The notes: generated by a model from the sequence alone, not told the origin. A stretch of DNA of 64,000 nucleotides from JACCZX01 sp038216465 (GCA_038216465.1 JBBQQC010000017.1:1-64000), one strand, 5' to 3'; counted from the stretch's first letter, positions 17,556 through 27,077 are shown. Translations and numbers: made by a program.

Positions 17556-18641
17556 CTAGTCGAACACCGGCGATTCGACGCCGAGGATTTTGTGCAGCTT
17601 CGGACTGGTCGTCGTGTATTGCAAATGCACTTTGCGGTCCGGGAACACGTAGCGCGTCGCACCGAAAGCCGCTAGCGCCGACTCGTGGAAGCCCGACAGA
17701 ATCAGTTTCTTCTTGCCCGGATAAACATTGATATCGCCAACGGCAAATATTCCGGGCACGTTGGTTTCAAACTTTTCGGTGTCAACCAGCACCTGCTTGC
17801 GCTCGATGCCGAGCCCCCATTCGGCAATCGGGCCGAGCTTCGGGGATAAGCCGAAAAACACCAGCAGATGATCGAGCGGCACGCGCCGCGTTAGGCCGTC
17901 GGACGACGTGACCCTGATGTCGGTCATCCGATCGTCGGCTGCCTCGAAGCCGCTGACATGGCCCACCAGCAACTGCATTTTCAGCTCTTCGCACAGTGAC
18001 TTCATTTTGGCCACCGACGCGGGCGCCGCGCGAAAACCGTCGCGCCGATGAACCAGCACCACACTCTCCGCCTTGCCGGCGAAGTCAAGCGCCCAGTCGA
18101 GCGCCGAGTCGCCGCCGCCCGCGATCACCAGCGCCCTGCCAGCGAACTGCGCCGGGTCTTTGACTCGATAGTGAAGCTGCGTGCCGGCGAATCGATCGAT
18201 GCCTTCGACCTTCAGCGCGCGCGGCTGAAACGAGCCGACGCCGCCAGCCACGATGACCACCTTCGTCAGAAAGCTGGTTCCCTTGCTGGTGCCAACCAGG
18301 AAACGTCCGTCATCCTGCTTCTGCACTGAGCCGACTTCCTGGCCGAGATGAAATGTCGCGCCGAATGGTTTGATCTGGTTCAGCAGCGCGTCGGTCAGTT
18401 CCTTGCCGGTGCACACCGGGATTGCCGGGATGTCGTAGATCGGCTTGTCGGGGTACAGCTCGGTGCACTGGCCGCCGACTTCGGGCAGCGAGTCGATCAC
18501 GTGCGCCTTGATTTCAAGCAGACCCAGCTCGAACACCTGAAACAGCCCGACCGGGCCGGCGCCGACGATAACTGCATCGGTTTCTACAGGATGCGCAGCG
18601 GAGGCGGTCGCTGCGATCAGCGAATCGTTTTCGGATTTCAT
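17556..18641 (-). CDS. Ferredoxin/flavodoxin-NADP reductase, thioredoxin-reductase-like type
   Basis: This FAD-dependent protein of 361 residues has two dinucleotide-binding motifs: VIVGAGPVGLFQVFELGLLE near residue 24 for FAD and VIAGGGDSALDWALDFAGKA mid-protein for NADPH. It lacks the CxxC redox pair of true thioredoxin reductases. With the EVGGQCTELYPDKPIYDIPA segment this identifies the FNR type (YumC/CtFNR-like) that passes electrons between NADPH and ferredoxin or flavodoxin. The start at 18641 is preferred because upstream codons, open to 18851, overlap the neighbouring bepA-like gene and are not conserved. Confidence 0.93.
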   Translation of the reverse strand: MKSENDSLIAATASAAHPVETDAVIVGAGPVGLFQVFELGLLEIKAHVIDSLPEVGGQCTELYPDKPIYDIPAIPVCTGKELTDALLNQIKPFGATFHLGQEVGSVQKQDDGRFLVGTSKGTSFLTKVVIVAGGVGSFQPRALKVEGIDRFAGTQLHYRVKDPAQFAGRALVIAGGGDSALDWALDFAGKAESVVLVHRRDGFRAAPASVAKMKSLCEELKMQLLVGHVSGFEAADDRMTDIRVTSSDGLTRRVPLDHLLVFFGLSPKLGPIAEWGLGIERKQVLVDTEKFETNVPGIFAVGDINVYPGKKKLILSGFHESALAAFGATRYVFPDRKVHLQYTTTSPKLHKILGVESPVFD

Positions 18642-18705
18642 CGGGAAACGTGGGAAGCGACAACGGACGTCAGGATTGCGAGCGCGCAATTGTACGGACC
18701 AACCA

Positions 18706-20232
18706 CTAGCGCCGGTTGCGCTCCTCCGGATCACGCCGCGAGGCTTCGCGGATGCTTTCCCGGTCACGCTTGACCTCGGCCTGCAGATCGCGAATCCGCG
18801 CGTCGATCTCGGACATCGTATAAAAATCACCATCGTTGGCACGGCGTGCAAGCTCGAACTGGTTCACCGCTGCTTGCGGCGCTCCGAGCAGGGCGTACAT
18901 CTCTCCGATCGACTGGTGTTGCAGCGAGCGCCGATTCAAAGCCGCGTACGAGCGCCCCAGCAATGCGTGATACGTGGGTTGCGTGCGCGCTATCGCATCC
19001 TGGTTGCGCAAGAAGCGGATCGCGGTCTCGTGCTGGTTGGTCTGGTTCAAGACGTCAAGATAGTGGCTGGCCGCGAGCGCCGAAAGCGGATAGCGCGCCG
19101 CGTTATCGCTGGCCATTTTGATCGCCGCCGCTCGTTCCTCGTCGGTGCGCGCGGCAACCAGGCGCGCTTCTGCGACGATCTTGTCAAGCATCGGTGATGG
19201 CGCCGAAGAAAGACGGCGCGCCGCCTGCGCTGCCTGCACTGCGAGCGCAGGCTGATTCAGCTTCAACGCCGCCACCGCAACACCGTAGCGCGAGGCGATC
19301 TCCGAAGATGTGGTCCGGTTGCGCAGCTGGTCGTTGAAGTATTCAAGCGCGTCGCGCCATCCCTGCGTCGACGGCGACTGCAGCACCCGTAGGCGGGCGC
19401 GAATCAACTGGAAGTCCAGACTGTCCGCGTGCTGTTTGACGCGCAGATTGCGCGTGCGGTTCTGCATGTCGGAAATGCGCTCGATGGTCATCGGGTGAGT
19501 GCGCAGGTACGCGGGGGCGGCGCTTTCATACAGCCGGCTCCCCGATTGCAACCGACCGAAAAACGACTCCATGCCGCGGCTGTCGAAGCCGGCCTGGGTC
19601 AGTGTTTGAAAGCCGACTCGGTCGGCCTCCCGCTCTGCCTCGCGCGAAAAATTCAGCTGCTGCTGGATCAGCGCCGCCTGCGTGCCGACGATGGCGGCCT
19701 GCGCTACGTCGCCGCTGGACGAGCCGCCCGCGCGCGAAGCGAGCAGCGCCAGCAGCAGTGCGCCGAGCGCGAGTGTTGCCGATTCCCGTTGCTTCGCGAG
19801 CATGCGCGCGATATGCCGCTGCGTGACGTGGCCGATCTCGTGCGCCATTACGCCGGCCAGCTCGGATTCGCTTTGCGCTGCAAGAATGAGGCCGCTGTGC
19901 ACGCCAATAAACCCGCCCGGCAACGCAAACGCATTCAGCATCGAGTCGCGGACCGCGAAAAATACGAAGTCGAGCGAGCGCGATGGGCTGACCGACACCA
20001 GCTGGTAGCCGAGATGGTTCAGATACTCCGAGGTCTCGGTATCCGAAAGGTAATCGGGATCGCGCCTGACCTCGAGCATGATCTGCTCTCCGAGCTTGCG
20101 CTCTGCCGCGGGCGGCAGCTCCTCGCTGCCGGCGTCGCCCAGCGACGGCAGATCGATCGACTGTGCGAGCACCGGCGGAGCGTTCAGCACGAAGCCGACC
20201 AGTATCACTACGAAAAATCTGAACAGGCGCAC
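18706..20232 (-). CDS. BepA-like M48 periplasmic metalloprotease with TPR region
   Basis: The 508-residue protein has a signal peptide (cleaved near V-L-A-Q). The M48 zinc-protease domain carries HEIGH in GVMAHEIGHVTQRH and the downstream glutamate ligand in EREADRVG. The C-terminal half from about residue 290 is rich in TPR-type helices. This matches BepA/YfgC, which degrades or chaperones stalled LptD and BAM substrates at the outer membrane. It is divergent from moaC. The C-terminus ends in a charged stretch (EVKRDRESIREASRRDPEER) that may form a coiled coil. Confidence 0.92.
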   Translation of the reverse strand: MRLFRFFVVILVGFVLNAPPVLAQSIDLPSLGDAGSEELPPAAERKLGEQIMLEVRRDPDYLSDTETSEYLNHLGYQLVSVSPSRSLDFVFFAVRDSMLNAFALPGGFIGVHSGLILAAQSESELAGVMAHEIGHVTQRHIARMLAKQRESATLALGALLLALLASRAGGSSSGDVAQAAIVGTQAALIQQQLNFSREAEREADRVGFQTLTQAGFDSRGMESFFGRLQSGSRLYESAAPAYLRTHPMTIERISDMQNRTRNLRVKQHADSLDFQLIRARLRVLQSPSTQGWRDALEYFNDQLRNRTTSSEIASRYGVAVAALKLNQPALAVQAAQAARRLSSAPSPMLDKIVAEARLVAARTDEERAAAIKMASDNAARYPLSALAASHYLDVLNQTNQHETAIRFLRNQDAIARTQPTYHALLGRSYAALNRRSLQHQSIGEMYALLGAPQAAVNQFELARRANDGDFYTMSEIDARIRDLQAEVKRDRESIREASRRDPEERNRR

Positions 20233-20316
20233 TTAAAAGGAGGCGGCTGAGAAAGACGTTTGTATGATAGCCAGATATGCTCTTTGTTCCGTTGCTGTTG
20301 ATGCACTCGCATCTCG

Positions 20317-20796
20317 ATGAATTCGCTGACGCATTTTGACGCCGCCGGCCAGGCTCACATGGTCGATGTCGGCGACAAGGCGGTTACACATCGCGTTGCG
20401 GTCGCCACCGGCCGCATCACGATGCAGCCGGCGACGTTGCAGTTGATCAGCGCCGGCAGCGCCAAAAAGGGTGACGTGCTCGGCGTGGCGCGCATCGCGG
20501 CGATTCAGGGTGCCAAGCGCACGCCGGAGCTGATTCCACTGGCGCATCCGCTGGCAATCACGCAGATCGCGATCGAGTTCGACGTGCAGCCTGCCTTCAG
20601 CTCGATCGAGTGTCGGGCGCGGGTCGAAACGCACGGCCAGACCGGCGTCGAAATGGAAGCACTGACGGCGGTGCAGATTGGCTTGCTGACGATCTACGAC
20701 ATGTGCAAGGCGGTCGATCGCGCGATGGTCATCGGCGACGTCAGGCTGCTCGAGAAGCATGGCGGCAAGTCCGGCAGCTACGTAGCCGGCGCCTGA
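20317..20796 (+). CDS. moaC: Cyclic pyranopterin monophosphate synthase MoaC
   Basis: The 159-residue protein is the normal MoaC size. It carries the family segments FDAAGQAHMVDVGDKAVTHR, RIAAIQGAKRTPELIPLAHP and the late ALTAVQIGLLTIYDMCKAVD. It converts the MoaA product 3',8-cyclo-7,8-dihydro-GTP into cyclic pyranopterin monophosphate in molybdenum cofactor synthesis. No other moa gene is nearby. A TATGAT hexamer at 20263-20268 is a candidate -10 box. The next gene starts 9 bp after the stop. Confidence 0.97.
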   Translation: MNSLTHFDAAGQAHMVDVGDKAVTHRVAVATGRITMQPATLQLISAGSAKKGDVLGVARIAAIQGAKRTPELIPLAHPLAITQIAIEFDVQPAFSSIECRARVETHGQTGVEMEALTAVQIGLLTIYDMCKAVDRAMVIGDVRLLEKHGGKSGSYVAGA

Positions 20797-20804
20797 TCGT
20801 CGCC

Positions 20805-21740
20805 GTGCGGTTTTACCCGGCCGCAGAGGTCCATGCCGCGCTGAATTTGCCGGCGCTAGCCGACTCGATTGCCGATGCCTTCCGAACGGACGTCGCCGCG
20901 CCGCTGCGTCACGCGCATGCGCTTTCCGCCACCGATTCGCTGCTGCTGATGCCCGCGTGGAGCGCGAGCGCGCTTGGTGTCAAGCTGGTGACGGTGTTGC
21001 CTGGCGGCAATGCGGGCCAGAGCACGCGCGCCGCGGCGACGGTCAACGCGCTTTATGTGCTCTTCAACCGTGACAGCGGCGAGCCGCGTGCCGTAATCGA
21101 CGGCGATGCGTTGACGCTGCGTCGCACCGCAGCGGCATCGTTGCTTGCGGCTCGCTACCTGGCGCGCGCTGACGCACGCCAAGTGCTGATCGTGGGGACC
21201 GGCCGGCTGGCGCGATTCATGGCGCACGCGCATTGCAGCGAGCGCGATATCGCGCAAGTTGCCGTTTGGGGTCGCAATGCGGACCGAGCGCAAGCGCTCG
21301 CGTCGACGCTGCGCGGTGAAGGCCTGCCGGCAGCAGCCGCGCACGACCTGCAGGGCGCGGTAGGCGCCTCGCACATCATCAGCTGCGCAACAACGGCGAC
21401 CGCGCCGATAGTGCGGGGGGCGTGGCTGAATCCCGGCACGCACCTCGACCTGGTCGGTGCATTCAGGCGCGGCATGCGCGAGGTCGATGACGAAGCGATG
21501 GCACGCTCCAGCGTCTTTGTCGACACTTACGCGGGCGCATTCGCCGAGGCTGATGACGTCGTCGAGACGATTGCGAGCGGCGCAATGGCTCGCGCCAACG
21601 TGCGGGCCGAACTAGCGGAGCTCATCAGCGGCGTCGTGCGCGGGCGCGGCAACGCCGGCGACATCACGCTTTTCAAATCGGTCGGCACTGCGATCGAGGA
21701 TCTGGCGGCGGCGCAAATGCTGGTCGCGTCAGCCGGCTAG
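20805..21740 (+). CDS. Ornithine cyclodeaminase / mu-crystallin family NAD(P)-dependent reductase
   Basis: This 311-residue protein has a Rossmann motif VLIVGTGRLARFMAHAH at about residue 126 and the family block KLVTVLPGGNAG near residue 64. Ornithine cyclodeaminase relatives catalyse imine chemistry such as cyclodeamination of ornithine or reduction of cyclic ketimines and imino acids; the substrate here is unknown. The GTG at 20805, 9 bp after the moaC stop, is chosen because the open frame upstream lies wholly inside moaC. The 3' end overlaps the convergent recN by 12 bp. Confidence 0.88.
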   Translation: MRFYPAAEVHAALNLPALADSIADAFRTDVAAPLRHAHALSATDSLLLMPAWSASALGVKLVTVLPGGNAGQSTRAAATVNALYVLFNRDSGEPRAVIDGDALTLRRTAAASLLAARYLARADARQVLIVGTGRLARFMAHAHCSERDIAQVAVWGRNADRAQALASTLRGEGLPAAAAHDLQGAVGASHIISCATTATAPIVRGAWLNPGTHLDLVGAFRRGMREVDDEAMARSSVFVDTYAGAFAEADDVVETIASGAMARANVRAELAELISGVVRGRGNAGDITLFKSVGTAIEDLAAAQMLVASAG

Positions 21741-23378
21741 CATTTCCCGCGCGTGCTTGCGTGTGGTATCGGTGATTTCCTGCCCGCCCAGCATGCGTGC
21801 AACTTCTTCGATGCGCGTCTTGCGGTCGAGCTGAAGCATGCGCGATACCGGGCGGCCGTCGCCGCTGTCACCCTTCGTCACACGGTAGTGTTGATCGCCG
21901 TGCGCGGCGACCTGCGGCAGGTGAGTGACCGCGAGCACTTGCCGACTCTGGCCGAGCTGTTTCAACAGGCGGCCGACGGTGTCGGCAACCGCTCCACCTA
22001 TGCCCGCATCGACTTCGTCAAAGATCAACGTGGCGACCGGCGTTGCCGCCGCGGCGATCACGGAAACCGCAAGGCTGATGCGCGCGAGCTCGCCACCCGA
22101 TGCCACGCGAGCGAGCGGCTTCGGGCCGACACCCGGATGCGCGGCGACTAGAAACTCGACTTTGTCGATACCGTGCGCAGCCGGTTCGACGGCAGCGAGC
22201 TGCACCTCGAAACGGCCGCCGGGCATGCTGAGATCCTGCATCGCGCGCGTGACTTCTGCTCTCATCTGCACGGCTGCCTTCGCACGCTGTTTTGACAATG
22301 CCTGCGCCGCTCTCTGGTACACGTCCCACGCCGCGGCTTCGCGTGCGCGCAACGCTTCGAGATCGGACGCGGCTGACAGAGCCTGCAGCTTGTCCTTCGC
22401 ACTCTCCCACACTTGGGGCAACGCTTCGGGCGCCGTTTTGAACTTGCGTGCTGCCGCATGCAGTGCCGACAGCCGCGCGTCCACTTCTGTCAGCCGCGAC
22501 GTGTCGAGATCGGTCTTGTCGAGATAGCGTGTCAACGCCGACACCGCCTCATCGAGTTGAATCCTCGCCGCGTCCAGCAGTTCGACGATCGGTGCCAGGC
22601 GCGCGTCGTACGGTGCGAGCTGCGTCAGTCGCGCGTGCACAGTGACGACTTCAGACAGCGCGCAGGCATCGGCCTCGCCCAGCGTGTCGACCGCGGCGCG
22701 CGCGCCCTCGAGCAAGCCGGCGGCGTGCGACAGGCGCTTGTGCTCGACCGAAACGTCCTCCCACTCGCGAGGCTGCGGCGCCAGGACGTCGAGCTCTTCA
22801 ACGATCCAACGCCAGCGCTCCTGCTCGGCGAGCGCGCTGGCTGCCATGGTCTCAGCATTACTGCGCGCGCGCTGCGCGTTTTTCCACACGGAAAATGCGT
22901 CTGCCACGGTGTGCCGCTGCAGGGTCAGGACACCGTGCTCGTCAAGCAGCTGCAGCTGTGATGCGGGTTTCAGCAGCGACTGGTGTGCGTGCTGCCCGTG
23001 CACGTCGATCAGGCTTTCGCCGAGCTCGCGCAACTGCGCCAGCGTCACGGCCGAGCCGTTGATGAACGACTTGCTTCGTCCCGCGGCGTCGATTGTCCGG
23101 CGTGTCAACAGCGCGCCGTCGTCGCCGGTGAGGTCATTTTGCTGCAGCCAGTGCTGTACGTAGGCACCGGGGCGAAACTCCGCAGAGATTTCGGCGCGCT
23201 GCGCGCCCTCGCGCACGACGTCGGCATCACCACGCTCGCCGAGCGCCAGTAGCAGCGCGTCGATCAAGATCGATTTGCCGGCACCCGTTTCACCGGTCAG
23301 CACCGTAAAGCCGGCGGCGAAGTCGAGATCGAGTGCATCGACGATCACGAAGTTGCGGATCGACAGCGAAAGCAGCAT
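21729..23378 (-). CDS. recN: DNA repair protein RecN
   Basis: This SMC-like ATPase of 549 residues (E. coli RecN has 553) acts early in double-strand break repair. It begins M-L-L-S-L-S-I-R-N-F-V-I-V, has Walker A in TGETGAGKSIL at about residues 29-39 and Walker B in LIFDEVDAGIGG near residue 455, with the ABC signature-like ARVASGGELARISLAV before it. Central coiled-coil segments occupy about 150-370. It follows nadK by 5 bp on the same strand, so the two are probably co-transcribed. I saw no clear LexA box in front of the pair. Confidence 0.96.
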   Translation of the reverse strand: MLLSLSIRNFVIVDALDLDFAAGFTVLTGETGAGKSILIDALLLALGERGDADVVREGAQRAEISAEFRPGAYVQHWLQQNDLTGDDGALLTRRTIDAAGRSKSFINGSAVTLAQLRELGESLIDVHGQHAHQSLLKPASQLQLLDEHGVLTLQRHTVADAFSVWKNAQRARSNAETMAASALAEQERWRWIVEELDVLAPQPREWEDVSVEHKRLSHAAGLLEGARAAVDTLGEADACALSEVVTVHARLTQLAPYDARLAPIVELLDAARIQLDEAVSALTRYLDKTDLDTSRLTEVDARLSALHAAARKFKTAPEALPQVWESAKDKLQALSAASDLEALRAREAAAWDVYQRAAQALSKQRAKAAVQMRAEVTRAMQDLSMPGGRFEVQLAAVEPAAHGIDKVEFLVAAHPGVGPKPLARVASGGELARISLAVSVIAAAATPVATLIFDEVDAGIGGAVADTVGRLLKQLGQSRQVLAVTHLPQVAAHGDQHYRVTKGDSGDGRPVSRMLQLDRKTRIEEVARMLGGQEITDTTRKHAREMLAG

Positions 23379-23383
23379 GCCGA

Positions 23384-24277
23384 CTACGCCCTGCTGTGCG
23401 GCTCGCTCGGCATCACGCTCCAGTGCAGCTTCTGCCGCAGCGTTGCGAAGAAGTTGTAGCCGACCGGGTGCAGCAGCGTGGCCGCGTGCGCACTGCGCCT
23501 GACCCGCACGACGTCGCCGGGTGCAAGCGCCTCATACGACTGCATGTCGAAGTGCGCCATCGCGTCGCGCTCGTCAGTGATTTCGATCTCGATCAGGACG
23601 GTGTCGTTCAGCACGATCGGCCGGTTCGACAATGTCTGCGGCGCCACCGGCACCAGCAGCAGCCCGGCCAGCGAGGGATAGAGAATCGGCCCGCCGGCGG
23701 ACAGCGCGTAGGCCGTCGAACCGGTCGGCGTCGCCACGATGACGGCATCGGCGCGCTGGTTGTACATCGTGGCGCCGTCGACGCGCACGGTGTATTCGAC
23801 CATGCCGCCGGTGACGCCGCGTGAAACGACGATGTCGTTGAGTGCCGCCGCGTGGCAGATTGCCTTGCCACCGCGCCTCACTTCACCATCAAGCAATATG
23901 CGGCGATCGGTTTCGTAAGTGCCGCGCAACATCGGCACCAGTGTTTCCGCGATCTGATCCAGCGAGACATCGGTCATGAATCCGAGCCGGCCGTGGTTGA
24001 TGCCGATCAGCGGCACCCCATGCGGCGCCAGCTCGCGCGCGATGCCGAGCATCGTGCCGTCGCCGCCGAGCACGATCGCGACGTCGGCCTGTTTGCCGAT
24101 CGCGTGGACGCTGTGGCCGGGATACTGCTCGAGTCGAACGTGCTCGCAGGTCGCTGAATCGAGCAGGACTTTGCCGCCTGCCGACTCGACTATTCGGGCG
24201 ATTGCCAGCAGCGGTTCACGGATATTTTCCGTGCGTGGTTTGCCAAAAAGAGCAACGTTGCTGAACGGCCGGGACAT
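23384..24277 (-). CDS. nadK: NAD kinase
   Basis: The 297-residue protein carries the NAD kinase motif V-L-G-G-D-G-T-M-L-G near residue 70, and VIVATPTGSTAYALSAGGPI mid-protein, the conserved nucleotide-binding segment. It phosphorylates NAD to NADP. The gene is divergent from hrcA with 47 bp between them and runs into recN after 5 bp. This nadK-recN order opposite hrcA is common in proteobacteria. Confidence 0.97.
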   Translation of the reverse strand: MSRPFSNVALFGKPRTENIREPLLAIARIVESAGGKVLLDSATCEHVRLEQYPGHSVHAIGKQADVAIVLGGDGTMLGIARELAPHGVPLIGINHGRLGFMTDVSLDQIAETLVPMLRGTYETDRRILLDGEVRRGGKAICHAAALNDIVVSRGVTGGMVEYTVRVDGATMYNQRADAVIVATPTGSTAYALSAGGPILYPSLAGLLLVPVAPQTLSNRPIVLNDTVLIEIEITDERDAMAHFDMQSYEALAPGDVVRVRRSAHAATLLHPVGYNFFATLRQKLHWSVMPSEPHSRA

Positions 24278-24324
24278 GAATCGATTATGCAGGAGCAGCC
24301 CGCCCGCGTTGCGTACACTTTGTC

Positions 24325-25350
24325 ATGGGGTCGATGATGCTGGACGATAGAGCCCGCCAACTGCTGAAAACGCTGATCGAGCGCTACATCGCCGAGGGCC
24401 AGCCGGTTGGCTCACGCGCGCTGTCGCGCATCTCCGGACTCGAGCTGTCGCCGGCGACGATCCGCAATGTAATGGCTGATCTGGAGGAAATGGGCTTCGT
24501 TGCCAGCCCGCACACTTCTGCCGGCCGCGTACCGACCCCGCGCGGCTACCGCCTGTTTGTCGATTCGCTGCTGACCGTGCTGCCGCTCGAGCAGCAACAG
24601 ACGCAGATCATGCAAGGGCAGCTGCAGATCGGCGACCCCGCGCGCGCGATGCAGTCAGCGGCTCACTTGCTGTCGAGCCTGTCGCAATTTGCCGGCGTTG
24701 TGCTGACGCCGCGCCGAGCCTCGAGCTTCAAGCAGGTCGAATTCGTCCGCCTGTCGGAGCGGCGCGTGTTGCTGATCATCGTCACGCCCGAGGGCGATGT
24801 CCAGAACCGTGTGTTGATGACCGATGCCGCGTATTCGCATTCGCAATTGGTCGAGGCGGCCAACATCCTGAATGAGCACTACGCCGGACTCTCGTTCAAC
24901 GACGCGCGGACGCGGTTGAGTGCCGAGCTGCGACAGCTTGGTGCCGACATCACGCAGTTGCTGCAGGCGGCGGTGCAGGCCGGCAGCGATGCTGCCGCCG
25001 AATCCGAGCCAGTCGTCATCGCAGGCGAGCGCAATCTGCTCGGCCTCAGCGACCTTGCCACCGACATGGCGAAACTGCGTCGCATGTTCGACCTGTTCGA
25101 TCACAAGACGCGGCTGATCCAGTTGCTCGACGTATCGATCGGCGCACACGGCGTCCAGATTTACATCGGAGGCGAATCGCAGACCGTGCCGCTCGACGAC
25201 CTGAGCATGGTCGTCGCACCGTACGAAGTGGACGGCAAGGTCGTCGGTACCCTCGGCGTGATCGGCCCCACGCGCATGGCCTACGAGCGCGTCATTCCGA
25301 TCGTTGATATCACGGCCAGGCTGTTGTCGAACGCGCTGTCGCAGAGTTGA
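24325..25350 (+). CDS. hrcA: Heat-inducible transcription repressor HrcA
   Basis: The 341-residue protein has an N-terminal winged helix (ARQLLKTLIERYIAEGQPVG, then LSPATIRNVMADLEEMGFVA and SAGRVPTPRGYRLFVD) and a GAF-like C-terminal domain. HrcA represses chaperone genes by binding CIRCE inverted repeats. I saw no CIRCE element in this window, so its targets (typically groESL) are probably elsewhere. The start is ATG at 24325; ATG at 24334 or 24337 is also possible. hemH follows after 77 bp. Confidence 0.96.
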   Translation: MGSMMLDDRARQLLKTLIERYIAEGQPVGSRALSRISGLELSPATIRNVMADLEEMGFVASPHTSAGRVPTPRGYRLFVDSLLTVLPLEQQQTQIMQGQLQIGDPARAMQSAAHLLSSLSQFAGVVLTPRRASSFKQVEFVRLSERRVLLIIVTPEGDVQNRVLMTDAAYSHSQLVEAANILNEHYAGLSFNDARTRLSAELRQLGADITQLLQAAVQAGSDAAAESEPVVIAGERNLLGLSDLATDMAKLRRMFDLFDHKTRLIQLLDVSIGAHGVQIYIGGESQTVPLDDLSMVVAPYEVDGKVVGTLGVIGPTRMAYERVIPIVDITARLLSNALSQS

Positions 25351-25427
25351 TTGTTGACCCGTAGTAGGCAGCAGCGCCGCGCCGCCAAACGCTTGCGCGC
25401 TGCGACCCAGTCACGTGACTCCTTAGA

Positions 25428-26555
25428 ATGCGAACGATGCCGTTCTCACCCGAACCCGCGTTTACGCATGGCTCATTGAGTCGGACTGCGGTGTTGCTCG
25501 TTAATCTCGGGACACCGTCCGCGCCCGACGCTAAAGCGGTGCGGCGATTTTTGCGCGAGTTCTTGAGTGATCGGCGTGTGGTCGAGATCCCGCAGCTGAT
25601 GTGGTTGCCGATTCTGTACGGGCTCGTGTTGCCTCTTCGTCCGCGCAAGACGGCCGCCAAGTATGCGGCTATATGGTCCGAGGACGGCTCGCCATTGATG
25701 GCGCACAGCGTCCAGCAGGCGCTGCTGTTGCGCGGCTACCTGGGTGAGCGCGGGCTTGATGTCGAGGTTGCATTGGCGATGCGCTACGGCGAGCCGTCTG
25801 TGTCGTCGGTGCTGACCGAACTGCGAAAAAAAAATGTGGATCGCCTGCTGGTGTTGCCGATGTATCCGCAGTATTCAATGACGACCACGGCGTCGGTATT
25901 CGACGCCGTCACAGACCATATGAAGACCCGTCGCAACGCGCCCGAGGTGCGCTGGGTCAAGCACTTTCACGATCATGCCGGCTACCTCGCGGCGCTGAAG
26001 GGCTCGGTGCTTGAGCACTGGAGCAAGGTCGGCGCGCTGGCTCCGGCCGACAAGCTGGTAGTCAGCTTTCACGGAGTGCCGAAGCGCACGCTTGAACTCG
26101 GCGATCCGTACCACTGCGAGTGCCAGAAGACAGGCCGTCTGCTCGCCGAATCGCTGGGACTCGACGACGATCAGTGCGTCGTGGCCTTCCAGTCACGCTT
26201 CGGCCGCGCCGAGTGGTTGCAGCCGTACACCGCGCCGACGCTGCGTAAGCTCGCAGCCGCTGGGTGCGCACGGGTCGACGTCATTTGCCCCGGATTTGTG
26301 ACCGATTGCCTGGAGACGCTGGAAGAGATTGCGATCGAAGGCATGCGCGAGTTCCTGTCGGCCGGCGGCAGTCAGTTTCACTACATTGCTTGCCTCAATG
26401 AGGCGCCGGCATTCATCACCGCGCTGGCCGATCTGGTGCAACAACAGATGCAGGGCTGGCCGGTCGCCTCGACCTCGCGTTCCGACGTTGCTGCACGTGA
26501 GGCGCAGGCGCAAAAAAGCCGCGAACGGGCGCGGCTGCTGGGTGCGAAGAGCTAG
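25428..26555 (+). CDS. hemH: Ferrochelatase
   Basis: This 375-residue protein inserts Fe(II) into protoporphyrin IX in the last step of haem synthesis. It shows AVLLVNLGTPSAPDAKAVRR at the N-terminus, the catalytic-His block KLVVSFHGVPKRTLELGDPY and CPGFVTDCLETLEEIAIEG near the C-terminus. A TAGAAT hexamer overlaps the nominal start (25424-25429), so the second ATG at 25437 may be the real start. hemH lies between hrcA and grpE, a usual betaproteobacterial order. Confidence 0.96.
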   Translation: MRTMPFSPEPAFTHGSLSRTAVLLVNLGTPSAPDAKAVRRFLREFLSDRRVVEIPQLMWLPILYGLVLPLRPRKTAAKYAAIWSEDGSPLMAHSVQQALLLRGYLGERGLDVEVALAMRYGEPSVSSVLTELRKKNVDRLLVLPMYPQYSMTTTASVFDAVTDHMKTRRNAPEVRWVKHFHDHAGYLAALKGSVLEHWSKVGALAPADKLVVSFHGVPKRTLELGDPYHCECQKTGRLLAESLGLDDDQCVVAFQSRFGRAEWLQPYTAPTLRKLAAAGCARVDVICPGFVTDCLETLEEIAIEGMREFLSAGGSQFHYIACLNEAPAFITALADLVQQQMQGWPVASTSRSDVAAREAQAQKSRERARLLGAKS

Positions 26556-26567
26556 CGGACAGCCCGT

Positions 26568-26942
26568 TTACGAGGCACCTGCTCGCAAAGTGAGCGCGCC
26601 TCCGCTGATCCTGACGATGTCACCGACGTTAAACGCCGCCGCGGTTTGCGGGATCGCGCGCAGCGAGCCGTCCAGCATCTGAATTTCGACAATGTACGAA
26701 GGCAGCGCGCTCGGAGCACGCCGGACGGCCACCACCGTGCCGCACTCCGAACAGGAGTGGACCACCATTTTTTCGCGCTGCGGAGTTGGCCGCGCGTGCG
26801 AATTGATCAGAAAGATCATTCCGATCGCAGCCAGCCCGATCACGACGAGCGGTGTCTGCGCGCTGAACGTGTCGCGTGCGAACGGTTGCCCCTTCGCCGC
26901 ATCTTCGGGCGAACGGGCCGGGGCCATCGAGCCGGTTTCCAT
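26568..26942 (-). CDS. Single-pass membrane protein resembling SlyB-type proteins but lacking the glycine zipper
   Basis: The protein is about 124 residues long with one hydrophobic helix (TPLVVIGLAAIGMIFLINSH). A Cys pair follows (C-S-E-C-G-T-V-V-A-V-R), then YIVEIQMLDGSLRAIPQ and F-N-V-G-D-I-V-R-I. The first and last parts look like the two halves that flank the 2TM glycine-zipper domain in SlyB-like envelope proteins, but the zipper itself is absent. I recall related proteins near these heat-shock genes in betaproteobacteria. The start is uncertain: 26942 is used here, while ATG at 26984 or 27077 is open. The 27077 start would sit on the -10 box of the grpE promoter and is unlikely. Confidence 0.6.
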   Translation of the reverse strand: METGSMAPARSPEDAAKGQPFARDTFSAQTPLVVIGLAAIGMIFLINSHARPTPQREKMVVHSCSECGTVVAVRRAPSALPSYIVEIQMLDGSLRAIPQTAAAFNVGDIVRISGGALTLRAGAS

Positions 26943-27049
26943 GGGTGCTTTGTAGCGGGCCGTACCGATTGACGCATAGATCATCCGATCCCATGTTCTG
27001 GCGAAGGCGCTCGGCCTATATCGTTCGGAACTAAATCTGCCGGCTGTAA

Positions 27050-27077
27050 CTTGAAAACCCATCACGTGGCCCAACAT
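27050..27077 (+). promoter_or_regulatory. Sigma-32 (RpoH)-type promoter of grpE
   Basis: CTTGAAA at 27050-27056 is a perfect RpoH -35 box. After a 13-base spacer comes CCCAACAT at 27070-27077, close to the CCCCATnT -10 consensus. The grpE ATG is 41 bases further on. The match supports heat-shock induction of grpE. Confidence 0.75.

Noticed and set aside
24278..24324. CIRCE operator in front of hrcA
   Set aside because: No TTAGCACTC-N9-GAGTGCTAA or near match is visible in the nadK/hrcA gap or elsewhere in the heat-shock region.
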